DNA of 64,000 nucleotides from Mesaphorura yosii. Its lineage: Eukaryota > Arthropoda > Collembola > Poduromorpha > Tullbergiidae. The stretch covers positions 1 to 64,000 of the forward strand of contig WIXG01000200.1 in NCBI GenBank assembly GCA_009869945.1. Reading direction: 5' to 3'. This document shows, piece by piece, positions 1 to 9,529 of the stretch. The notes beneath the pieces are model-generated. The model was given only the letters and a program-made list of their open reading frames with translations, was not told the DNA's origin and ran no database searches. A program made the translations under genes and the position numbers. Each line of letters begins with the position of its first letter. Positions within the stretch are counted from its first letter, which is position 1.

Positions 1-1383
1 CGCAGAAATAAGAACTTGAGGCCATTATGTCGCTAATAGCGATATCTTGCAGACAACATGACTTGAGATACGCATAAGTATTTATAGATGATCCACAGGA
101 TTAAAATTGAGCTTATCAATGTTGACAAAAGTACAGAGACGTAATGAGAAAAGTGAACATCAATTTTTAGACTTGATTTTACATCACATCTGAAGGCTTG
201 TTGCCCTGTCCAGCAGCATTAATCTTTCGAATTATTTAAACTCTACGGACTTATATCCACACACAGCTGAGCAGGAATTCGAATGTGAATATAGATTGAC
301 CCTTCGACATGTATAACAAGAAAATACGGGATATATATAAAGCACCAGTGAAACAAATGAATCACCAGTGAAAAATAAAGGAATTTACCAGTGACACGGG
401 TATCAGTGAGATCCCGGAATAAATGAAATCACCAGTGTGATTTTGAATGAAAATATCAGTAGAAGAAAATAAAATGGCGGTATAATTAGAATTATCAGTA
501 TGTAGCTGTGTAAGAATACACGCAACACCAAATAATTTCGAGGTTGGGTTTCGTGCTCGGATACTAAGTTCAAAACCCTTTCATAAAAAGCACTTTAGTT
601 CAAAGCCCATGGTACACGTACACTGCTATATAATGTTCTGATTGCTCATACCTCCGCTGTCATTATCAATGGATTCTCCAAACTGTTTGGCCGCACAACC
701 AACTCTAAATAAGTTTGAGATGAAATAAAAACATCAACCATCTTCAGCTTTGCCAACTTTCCATCATGGCCTCATTGATATTTCCTGATACGTTACTGAT
801 ATTGTTATTTCTTTCACTGATGCCCTGCTCACTGACAATTTCATTTGTTCATTTGGTGCAATAAAAAGAAATCTCTATCGATGAATTCATTCTTTTTTCA
901 CTGGTACACTAGTTTGTTTCAGTGGTGGATTAAATGGCTGCTTATAGTTCATAGTTGGGTATTTTCCTTGCTCGTCGCTCCTCCAATCTCAATTCTTGCG
1001 TTTTATAACTGACTTCTGAGCACCTCGGCGAAGAGATGAGTCTAGGTCACTTCAGTCACTTGACTGAGGTCTATGCAGCCACTGCTACATGCGCTACACT
1101 CTAGTAGTTAGTACTAAGGTGTTGGAATGAAAAAGTCGAATCGAATGAGACTTTCAACACAGTTCTAAGAAATAAGCCAAACACGCAGCATGATTACGCA
1201 TACCATCGTTGCATTAACTTTTAATACCGCATGCAGTATCAATGAGAAGGTCATTTATGCAGATGTGATTAGCAATTAAGCACGTAAGCAGAACTTAGGC
1301 ACTGTTCCCGATATATTCAGGTGAATGTGTCCCTGTCTCTTATCATTTGCTTTTTGCTGATTGAATTCTTCAATCGTGTAAAG
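1..1383. other. Intergenic / 5' flank of DSTYK
   Basis: No coding region is convincing here. The stretch holds an inverted-repeat element (343-927, listed separately), and the rest is AT-rich single-copy-looking DNA. The last 100-200 bases should contain the DSTYK promoter and 5' UTR. The reading frame of the first DSTYK exon stays open upstream of its ATG at 1384, but no upstream ATG is in that frame, so 1384 is preferred as the start. Confidence 0.6.
343..927. repeat. Inverted-repeat element with arrays of CAGTGA motifs
   Basis: The left end (343-385) and the reverse complement of the right end (927-884) align over about 43 bp with roughly 75-80% identity. Both begin CACCASTGAAACAAA and have a second ACCAGTGAAAAA about 20 bp further in. 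Both arms carry further spaced CAGTGA/CAGTA copies, on the + strand at about 346, 366, 389, 404, 433, 457 and 496. On the - strand they lie at about 794, 814, 829 and 898. I found no clean target-site duplication. This resembles a non-autonomous DNA transposon (MITE) with subterminal repeats, but the family is unknown. Confidence 0.5.
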
Positions 1384-4300
1384 ATGGTTGGATGCAACGG
1401 AGCTCCGAAACATGGAATAGCCGGGCTGTCCGTGGAGTTCAGAAGATTCTCTTTAAATAGTGTACAGCTGAGACGTCTGTATTCTGAAACTCTGAAGGCG
1501 CTAGACGAGATTTCCTCCAGCGGTGTCATTCCCAGTGGTATGTCTTCCTTCCTACTTTGTTACTAAACCCAGTTACGTTACATTTGAAACGATTAGTCTA
1601 TTCTCAATTTAGACTCGGTGAAGAATACAGAATGGAAAGTGAAAGAAGTGCAGAGACAAAAATCAAGCATTGGCCGTCCACCCTGCGTTCTTGTGCTTGG
1701 TCAAACCTGCCGAGTCAAAGGAATTCTGGTAAACGAGTTGTTCGGTCACCCACATCTTCCTGTTCCCGGGCATCATGAAACGGTTCGATGGAGGACGGTT
1801 CGCTTTAAATACAGCAAGAAGACGCAGGTATTCTAAAAACGGGCTGCCTTTCCCTTTTTACATTTGCAGAAGTGATATAATGCGAGCATCCCATTTTATT
1901 AAGGTGGTTTTGACTTTGGGAAGCAGCTATGAATTGGTTGAGCATCTCAATGAGGGTCACTGGAAAACATTGAGCGGAATTAGAAACGCGGATCTGGTCA
2001 TCCCAGAAGGAGAAAATGAAGTTAGTGAACTTATCACAAAGTCGATTCGGCTTCCGTTCCCCTTCCACTTATTTATTTCATAATTAATTAGGTGTCTGTG
2101 GAAGATAACCCGGTTGTGGAAATGCACCTGGACCACGTCCTGCTCTACGACGTAAGAAAGCTTCTGATGAAAGCTGAATCGAGTATTGAGCTACGCTTTT
2201 ATTCAGACTTTTTTATTTGTACAGAATTCTCAGATCGTAGTGCCAACTTCTGCTAATCGTGATAGTTTTCATCACACTATAAAATCATTGCTCGCCAGTA
2301 CAACTCCAATTGTGATTTATGGCATTGTGAGGGACTATCTGTCAAACGAAGTAAGCAAGCCATGTGGTGTGTCTCACTCACAAAAAGCTGTCATGAAACC
2401 GTGTCGTTTTTTTGGTGTGTAGGAGATTAATCAGCTGCAACTACTTCGCTCTCTGCTACCCACCTTGCCAATATTCTTTGTTCACGTTCCGTCTCCGGAT
2501 GAAATGTCAGGACTGACTGAAGTCGATCGAAACGAAGTCATGAATCATGGTGCTCTTAATTTTACATCCGAACGTCAATTTAGCAACTCGCTAAACACTC
2601 ATAGTTCTTCCGAATCTCTTGACGATGATCATGACATCAACAAAAATCATTCCGCGGTTGTGGAACAGCTTGTCTTACTCGGTAAAGCTACCACATCTGT
2701 CTGACCTGACTTGAAACTCTAATTAACCGGGTTGATTTGATTTAAAAATCCTTATAGGCCTTCTTTGGGAAACTGGTTCACCCTCATTGAAGGGGAAAAT
2801 GGGAAACGCAATGATTTGCAGAGGCGACCATGATTTTAGTACGGACAAAATAATCAAGTCATTCCAAGTCACGAGCGAATATATTAAGTGCCTTGATCAA
2901 CTCCCTGAGCTCATTTCCTTTGTGAGGAATTACTTGCAATCTCAACTCATCGATGCTGCCAATCATCTTCACTGTGTTAGTATGACTCGATAATTTGAAA
3001 CACGACATTCTCACAACTACAAATCTTGTTCATTAGGTTCACAGCTGTTGCCTTCAAATGTTCATTCTATCTGCCTTCGAAATGGCACGAGAGATGCAAA
3101 TTACGCCCAAGCGATTGGACTATGCCAGACAAAAAGAGACTGAATTATACGAAAGCTTGATGCAAATTGCTGAGAAGAAACAAGATGAAATGTGTGCCAG
3201 GATCTCCGAAGCAATTGCCGAGCGAAAAGAAGATATTTTGCAAAAGGCTGAAATGCACCAATTTCGAGGTAGTTTTCAACACAAATTGTCTGGAGCTATT
3301 CTACGAAAATTCGTTAACATATTGCAAATTATGGTCAGACCCAACAATCAAGAATTGGGATGGTCCATTATCGGGCAAATTGGTAACTCAGTGCGTTGAT
3401 GAAATACGGGAACTGGTTATACTAGACTTGAACAATATAATTGCTCAAAAACTAATCAGTTCCGTGTACTGTCTCCACGACACCTTCCTGGGCACTCTTG
3501 AACGCTGCATAGAAAGTTTAGAAAGAAATCTGCATGATTCGGAGGACCCAAGTCCACTGGCAAGCGTCGCTCTTAAGCAAGTAAGGGAATAATTTCCATG
3601 TTCCCATTATGTTTCAATATGCAGTGTGTATTACACACATTCTAGATTCTCACTGCGGCCTATCAAGTGGAAGTCCCAAATCATCACTCGTCCTCCTTGC
3701 TGAAAGGATTGTACGACAAAATGAAACAGTTAATCCAGGCCTTGCCATGGTCATCTGTCCCATCGGTGGACAGAGCATGGAGACGTCAGGTTGCCGCAGA
3801 CTTGCTGGGTTCACTGTGTCAATGGAGGCTATCCCGTGCGGTTTGCTCTCAGCTTAGAGAAAGGTTGAAAACTTCCCACGAATCGTTTGCGGGGGCGCTT
3901 CGAAACTTGGAATCCCACCACAATGAAAGACTTGAAAAAACGGGAGAACAGGGGTTCAGGCTTAGGAAAGTCTACGCTCCACGTTTGGCTCGTCTTGCAC
4001 TGGAGACTTCCTCAATCATTGATTGTCTTCTGTACGGTAGGTTTGCGTCCATTTGTGAGAACACATGTGTCCTGTGCAAACTTTGTTGAACTGCTGAAGT
4101 GAACTGCCTCTTGCCTACAGGAATGCCTCACTGTGGCAAAGAAATTGGACGAGGACAGTATGGAGTAGTTTATGCATGTGACACGTGGGCTGGCTTTGCT
4201 CCTTGTGCTATTAAATCCGTAGTTCCAATGGATGATAAACATTGGAATGATTTAGCAATGGAATTTTATTACATGAGGTACCGATCTAGCTAAAATGTTC

Positions 4301-5259
4301 GAATGTACAATATTTCTTGATATCTCCTTGTTTGTCGAATTGCTAGGAGTATCCCTGAGCACGACAGGATTGTTCGAGTTCGAGGTTCAGTGATTGATCA
4401 CAGCTACGCAGGTGGAACGATTCCTGCCGTCCTCATAGTTATGGACAGGTTGGCAAGAGATCTTTACTGTGCTCTAAAACTTGGACTTCCGTGGCTCAAA
4501 AGACTGCAGGTATTGTATGAAAATTGTACGCGCCCTAAATTCCGTCGCGAGGAAAATTTTCTAATCCGCTATATATTTATACAGATTGGACTGGATGTGG
4601 TCGAAGGCATTCGATATCTTCATTCCCAGGGTCTGGTTCATCGGGACATTAAGCTCAAAAATATTTTGGTAAGAATAAATTTGTTAGAATTCCGATGGAG
4701 CAAAGCAGATTGTATGAAGATGTTGTTACAACAGCTGGATCATCAAAGCCGTGCAAAACTGACTGACTTGGGATTCTGCAAACCTGAAGCAATGATGTCT
4801 GGCAGTATTGTTGGAACTCCAATTCACATGGCTCCTGAGTTATTTTCTGGGCAGTACGATAACAGTGTGGATGTTTATGCTTTTGGAATATTATTCTGGT
4901 ACCTCTGTGCTGGGAAAGTGAAACTGCCACAGTCGTTTGAGCAGTGTCAGAATAAAGAACACTTGTGGAACAGTGTCAGGAAAGGCAAGTTTCTTTCATG
5001 AATATTTTAAAATTTATCAGGCACTGCTCATAAATATTATTTTTTCTTTTTTACAGGAGCAAGACCTGAGCGTCTTCCCTATTTCGACGACGAATGCTGG
5101 ATGCTGATGGAATCCTGCTGGTCTGCCGACCCCAGTCAAAGACCGCTCCTTGGAGTTGTCGAACCAATATTGGAAGGCATTAAGAGCCGGTTCGAAAAGC
5201 TACAAATGTCACAAGAATATTCAATTTCAGACCACTCCTCCTCAGACGGTGACTTTTAA
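1384..5259 (+). CDS. DSTYK: Dual serine/threonine and tyrosine protein kinase (dusty protein kinase)
   Basis: Fifteen exons give a protein of about 956 residues (human DSTYK has 929): 1384-1537, 1613-1827, 1904-2020, 2092-2151, 2225-2350, 2423-2681, 2758-2975, 3037-3268, 3339-3580, 3646-4036, 4121-4277, 4347-4509, 4585-4668, 4735-4984, 5057-5259. Reading phase holds across every junction, and introns are 61-84 bp. The large N-terminal half keeps family blocks such as [14 protein letters not shown] and HAPRLARL-like [10 protein letters not shown]. The kinase domain (about 677-935) has the glycine loop GRGQYGVVY (681-689), the ATP lysine K703 in [12 protein letters not shown] (797-804), DLG in place of DFG (817-819, as in vertebrate DSTYK) and MAPE (838-841). 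All catalytic residues are present. DSTYK is a cytoplasmic/membrane-associated RIP-like kinase linked to FGF signalling and cell death in vertebrates. The last intron is GC-AG (4985-5056). The family call is secure; the exact N-terminus is less so. Confidence 0.95.
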
Positions 5260-6051
5260 ATCTGAGCTACATCAGGCAATTAACAAGTTGCCTTTACCTG
5301 GGTTCTTTTTCATAACAGATGCGCTAGTCATGGAAGAAGTGACCACAGATCTAGGCAACACGAGCCCGTACTTGAACATAGGATACCCTGTCAAATCGTA
5401 ATGATACATTTCGGTGCTGCCGGCCTCCAGAAGCAAACATAGCGTGTATAAAATATGTGGACGTAAGAATAGCAACACAATACGTTAGGTTGTGTATCTC
5501 ATTAATGGGCCTGGGCTTTTGAATACAAGAAAACATAGAGTTTATGAATATTGTGTGTTGTAAAATATTTCGAAACCAGGTATGCAATTAGCTACTACAA
5601 AATCATTTCATATTTTTATTTGAAATTATTGTCCAGCGATGTATATTTTAATCTGAATACGTGATTTTTAAGAAAAACAACTGTGGTTTTAAAATTTATG
5701 TTGACTAAATTTACTTGCAATATACTAGTGAAATAAAGAAATGATCTAAACACTGTACCAACTGCTTTACTGTGTCTGATATCAAATATAAAAAAAATCG
5801 GATTTCGTTATCCGTGACTTATATTATCACAGTCATTCACAAATAAGATTCTTATGAAAACGCGAAATCAATGAATTGTTTCCTGGCAAAATTATTTGTT
5901 TTACTTCACGCATTTTTAAAAGATACCATTACAGCAGATTGTACAATTTTGCTAGGTAAGATATGCACTCGACATTCATGAGGGAATGCAGTACAGCAGT
6001 TTTGGTTTTTATGGGTTACTTAATTTGTTAGTGGTTAGGCTGTACATTGTA
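5260..6051. other. Shared 3' flank of DSTYK (+) and BET1 (-)
   Basis: This is a tail-to-tail intergenic region that should hold both 3' UTRs. A canonical AATAAA for DSTYK is at 5732-5737, about 475 bp after its stop codon. No coding exon is convincing. Confidence 0.6.
5732..5737 (+). promoter_or_regulatory. Poly(A) signal AATAAA, DSTYK
   Basis: A canonical AATAAA hexamer in an AT-rich 3' flank, in the right orientation and at a plausible distance from the DSTYK stop at 5259. It is inferred from the motif only. Confidence 0.5.
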
Positions 6052-6613
6052 TTAACTGAACTTGATTAACATCCAAATGATAAAGAAAATGAGGAGAGAG
6101 AATGCTGCCAAGTAGAGAGCTACATGATTATGTGTTCCTGAGGACAGCTTCTTGACACGACTCATAGCCTTTCCAAGAATTCCACCGACTCCATCGAATT
6201 CATCATCCTGTAGAATAAAAATTCATTCGCCCTCGTTGTTTAAAACATTTTTATCAGGGAAGCCAATAAGAACTCACCATCTCTCGAAGTATGCCATTTT
6301 GGCCACGAATTTCTGTTCCAATTTCAATTGTTAGCTGTTTGAAAGTACAAATTGGGATTCGTGAATTAGATATCCCCGAGCACCAAGTCACAGGAACTGG
6401 TATTGCAAAAAAAAATTATGTTACCTACCGACTTAAGACTGTGAATCTTTCCCTTCAGCTCATCAGTGAGACGATCATTTTCGGACTCCATGGTTCCATC
6501 ACCACCTTGAAAGCCATCGTATGACGAGTTGTACGCTGCAAATTTAAGTTGAGATTATAACAAATTGTTTTGATTAAACGGTGTAGCTTACAATTTTGTA
6601 CTGCTCTCCGCAT
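6052..6613 (-). CDS. BET1: BET1-type Golgi v-SNARE
   Basis: Four exons on the - strand (6592-6613, 6429-6535, 6278-6334, 6052-6207) encode 113 residues; human BET1 has 118. The protein starts MRRA, as vertebrate BET1 does. It has a SNARE motif (about 22-83) with ESENDRLTDELKGKIHSLKS followed by LTIEIGTEIRGQNGILREMD, and ends in a hydrophobic tail anchor (VALYLAAFSLLIFFIIWMLI) closing KFS. BET1 is a tail-anchored SNARE of the ER-to-Golgi fusion complex with syntaxin-5, GOSR2/membrin and Sec22 or Ykt6. The first exon codes for only seven residues plus one base. The start is fixed by the family N-terminus and the adjoining donor. The gene is divergent from Asterix and convergent with DSTYK. Bet1L/GS15 is the nearest alternative, but the MRRA start and tail favour BET1. 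Confidence 0.93.
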
Positions 6614-7175
6614 TTCAATAGTTGAAATTTTAATTCCCGATGAAGGCGACGGCTTAGTTCCAGGCCCTTTTCTGGATAGACAGCTGGTTGAATAACTTCG
6701 CAAAGTTGCCTTACAGGAAATCAGTTTAGCAAATATTCGCCGCGAACCCCGTCGCGAATTCGACGTTCCGGTAAACTAAAACTGACACCCCAGGTAAAAA
6801 AATAATTGTGCAGTTTGTTGGGACAGAGTATTGAACGATTGGAAACACAGAAACACCAACTTAAATTGAACTTCGAGCTGAATCAATGGATTCAAATTTC
6901 AGCTTTCTCTTGACCTAAACTTGTCATCAAATAAAAACATCATACAAAACGAATCATGTGATGCTGCTTTGTAACACGTGTACAGCAGCGACAAGCTTAT
7001 GTAAAGTTCAAATCATTAAATTATTTAAATTTTATCTCCTGCTTGTTTAGTTAATCAGCTTCACATTATAAGAAAAAGCTCGATATAATTTTCTTTTGCC
7101 TGCAATTACTAATTTGTAGTCTCGTAGTTTACACTTGAATTTCCACCGGTTCTGAATAAAGTTGAACCATCCATA
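6614..7175. promoter_or_regulatory. Divergent promoter region between BET1 (-) and Asterix (+)
   Basis: 562 bp separate two start codons facing away from each other, and no coding exon is seen. The left part has a CpG-containing stretch around 6738-6772 with CGCGAA and TCGCGA words, unlike the AT-rich remainder. Shared promoter activity is inferred from geometry only. Confidence 0.5.
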
Positions 7176-7977
7176 ATGTCACAACGTCCGGGCGGCCCTG
7201 CCGTAGACCCCAAAAGAGCTGACCGAATTCGAAGGTACGATACGATGCAAGTAACTGAATTTACTGCTATTATGTCTTATGAATAGATCTAATGTCGGTT
7301 GGACTCTGCCTACAGGCCCGAAGCTGAAAAATTTCATACTAAGAAACTCAAAATATAACGAACCTAACCTGGAGTGATAATGACAGTCCAGTGGTCAATT
7401 TAAGTTAGATTAGGTTAGGTTCACGTTTAAGCAACCAAAATGAAGATTGTTGACTTTTGGTCTGAATACCTCTACCTGCCACTTAGAAATTTTTCAGCTT
7501 GGGGCCAGTAGGCGGAGCCCAACCCTAATGGTTGTCTATCCTTCTAACTTAATATGGATGTGTAGATTTCGAATCACTCCTGGACTAGTCTTTGAAGATT
7601 TCACCTCGGATTACATGAGCGTAATTGGAATGCTCTTCAGTATGTTTGGATTAATGATGCGGGTAAGCGAAACTTATTTGATAACAATATTTTCCTTTTA
7701 CTTCTATAATGTATTTATGTTCCTGACCACAGATGAAGTGGTGCGCGTGGGTTGCCATTTACTGCTCTTGTATTGGATTCGCATCGTCAAGAAGTCAAGA
7801 TGATGCTAAGCAAATTTTCAGCAGCTTTATGTGAGTATGAATGTTCAGAATATATGAGTAAATTGCTTCGATCAATTTGATGCTCATCTGTGCTTTGATT
7901 CTCTTAGGCTTTCCATCTCTGCTGTGGTGATGTCCTATCTCCAGAATCCATCTCCTATGACTCTACCATTCTTCTAG
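7176..7977 (+). CDS. WDR83OS: Asterix / WDR83OS (PAT complex subunit)
   Basis: Simplest model: exons 7176-7234, 7566-7662, 7733-7830 and 7908-7977, phase-consistent, 107 residues (human 106). The protein reads [17 protein letters not shown] (aligning with family DPRRPNKVLR), then [38 protein letters not shown] and [17 protein letters not shown] follow, all strongly family-like. It has two to three hydrophobic segments. Asterix acts with CCDC47 in the ER membrane as an intramembrane chaperone for multipass proteins. An alternative model extends exon 1 to 7250, adds a 19-nt microexon (7512-7530) and starts the next exon at 7589, giving 111 residues. It restores the conserved E-x-N-P at the expected spacing, but the microexon falls in the end of an inverted-repeat element. 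The C-terminus (MTLPFF) differs from the usual PMTPPW. The identity is secure; the exon 1/2 junction is not. Confidence 0.9.
7297..7524. mobile_element. MITE-like inverted-repeat element in Asterix intron 1
   Basis: The 39-bp ends (7297-7335 and 7486-7524) are inverted repeats matching at 35 of 39 positions. Both ends begin GGTTGG and finish inside with AAGCTGAAAAATTTC. A second inner pair is perfect: AACCTAACCT at 7361-7370 and AGGTTAGGTT at 7412-7421. The flanks CTAATGTC (7289-7296) and CTAATGGT (7525-7532) match at 6 of 8 bases, consistent with a decayed 8-bp target duplication. The element has no coding capacity (228 bp). Confidence 0.7.
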
Positions 7978-8069
7978 TCTAGATCGGATTCATTCCAAGC
8001 GCGATGTTGAGCTCTTAAGTAAAGCATAATTTAGAACCGCAAATACCATTCTGAAGTAAGCAAGCATTT

Positions 8070-8075
8070 AATAAA
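8070..8075 (+). promoter_or_regulatory. Poly(A) signal AATAAA, Asterix
   Basis: An AATAAA hexamer 93 bp after the Asterix stop codon, in the sense orientation. Confidence 0.6.
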
Positions 8076-8771
8076 AACACTCATTACACTGTTCGATTTC
8101 AAAAGTAGTCTATGTTCATTCTGAGTAAAAACCTTGGCGTTTGAAAAGTAAGTGAAATTTTTGGGCTAAGCAGGGTTTATTGGCCTTTCTACTAAGCGTC
8201 CTTTAGATTCGAAGTGATTTTTGTATGCTAGTTCAGAGCTGATAAAGGTCCATGAGAAAGCTCTAGGATTGACGTTCCAAAATACTCCGAAATGCCCGAA
8301 TCTCTTTCTTATGGCGTAAGATATGAGATTAAGGCAAGTCTAATGCTTAGTGAATATAGTGAAACATTCAAAATTAGTACGCGGGACGCAACATGGTTTC
8401 GGTTATTGTTTAGGGACAGGCGAACGGATGAGAATAATACCCAAGAGAATGAACCTAATGTTGAGCCATAAATGGAAGGAAGCAAACTAAAGCACATTTG
8501 CGTGTCAAGCAAACATCAATTTGAGACTTCTTACTGAGGATCCTGAATCAATTACATGTAGAGATGTCTCCAGTAGTTTCAATTTGTCGAATAAATTGAG
8601 ATTCCAGCACAATGGAACCGTCAGGAAGTGATCAGCGCCAAAACGAAAAGGATTAAAAATTACCAGAACAATTAATCTTAAAGTATGCTCCGGTTAAGCA
8701 ATAGGTCAAGTTGCGAAGGGGTAACTTCTATAATACTGACAGTTGAGGACTGCGTCTACGTGACAAATAAA

Positions 8772-8783
8772 CGTCACGTGACG
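8772..8783. promoter_or_regulatory. Palindrome CGTCACGTGACG (E-box within CRE-like half-sites)
   Basis: A perfect 12-bp palindrome with a CACGTG core flanked by TGACG half-sites, about 340 bp upstream of the start codon at 9122. CACGTG binds bHLH-ZIP factors (USF, Myc, TFE families) and TGACG is a CREB/ATF half-site. Use as a promoter element is inferred from position only. Confidence 0.35.
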
Positions 8784-9121
8784 AATGATAACTTTGATAG
8801 TACGGATGACGGATACGAAGAGATCTTGTGCTTATGACCGAGGAATTGGGTCGAACTGGAATTAAGGGGACCTTGCACACAGTGAACACTATTGCACAAA
8901 AATGTTACGTTTGTTGTGTTGGCACGCGAACCTAACCCATGCAATCTCATGTGTTCTGGGACTTCGAATTTTGTGATCCTCTTAATTCCAATGTGACCGG
9001 GGAATTGAAGCTATGCTGTGGCTTCCGGAAGGAGGTTTCAATTCATACGGTAATGACTCTTTCGTTATGTGTTTTGACAGGACATTCTGAAATCCACCAC
9101 CCAGGGCCAGGGTGCAGTGCA

Positions 9122-9529
9122 ATGTTGGTGAAGTCTCGTTCGAGCGCTGTTAGGTTAAGCGCTGCTAGGTTAAGTACTGGTTCTTCAATATTCCCAGTGA
9201 AAGGAGGCAAGGAGGATTTTAACTTCTTCCCTGCGTTTGATACGGCTACGCAAGAGAAGTATGCTGGAAGTGTTTTCAACGCATTGCAGGCTTTAAAACC
9301 GCAGATTCTTCCGAATGATTTGTTAGAATATGAATTTTCCCAATATTTGGATGAAGAACTCCTTTGCTTGCTCCTAGAAGAAGGTGGGGACACTACGAAA
9401 ACTGCTGTAAGTCGCGGTATTAGAGTTTAATGAATTAAATTTTTACTCTGATTTGCAATCCCCCGGCAGAACTTGGCCGAGGAAGAGATTATTGCAGAAA
9501 TCCACTCAAATTTCCAACTGCTTCAATAA
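9122..9529 (+). CDS. Small unrecognised protein, possibly mitochondrial
   Basis: Two exons (9122-9406 and 9470-9529) joined by a 63-bp GT-AG intron in phase 0 encode 114 residues. I do not recognise the family. The N-terminal 25 or so residues are rich in Arg, Ser, Ala and Leu with no acidic residue, like a mitochondrial presequence. They include a tandem 15-bp duplication (about 9149-9178) giving AVRLS-AARLS. The rest is acidic and probably helical, with the stretch LLEYEFSQYLDEELLCLLLEE and a C-terminal segment NLAEEEIIAEIHSNFQLLQ. An open frame runs further upstream, to an ATG at 8939. I chose 9122 because the upstream part lacks family-like or protein-like composition. A good donor (GTAAGT) and acceptor support a real gene. 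It is tail-to-tail with PHF12. Confidence 0.6.

Larger units (their letters stand above)
7978..9121. other. Intergenic region between Asterix and the small gene at 9122
   Basis: It contains the Asterix 3' UTR (AATAAA at 8070-8075), a 12-bp palindrome at 8772-8783, and a loose inverted repeat at 8849-8998. No coding exon is convincing. The last few hundred bases are the presumed promoter and 5' UTR of the next gene. Confidence 0.55.

Noticed and set aside
920-1083. CAGTGG...CCACTG pair suggesting a hAT element
   Set aside because: Only the six terminal bases match, and the flanks share no 8-bp duplication.
1321-1383. Upstream extension of DSTYK with hydrophobic residues, which could look like a signal peptide
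   Set aside because: It has no ATG of its own (it opens with GTG), while the ATG at 1384 has good context. DSTYK proteins have no signal peptide.
7361-7421. Telomere-like TTAGG repeats
   Set aside because: Only two units per arm, arranged as an inverted pair inside the intronic element; too few for a telomeric tract.
7512-7530. Treating the 19-nt segment as the only valid Asterix exon 2
   Set aside because: It lies mostly in an inverted-repeat end, and its acceptor lacks a polypyrimidine tract. A direct splice with a better branch-point context also keeps frame, so it is kept only as an alternative.
9048-9078. Apparent GT-AG intron upstream of the small gene
   Set aside because: At 31 bp it is shorter than any intron seen here, and the sequence upstream of it does not look coding.
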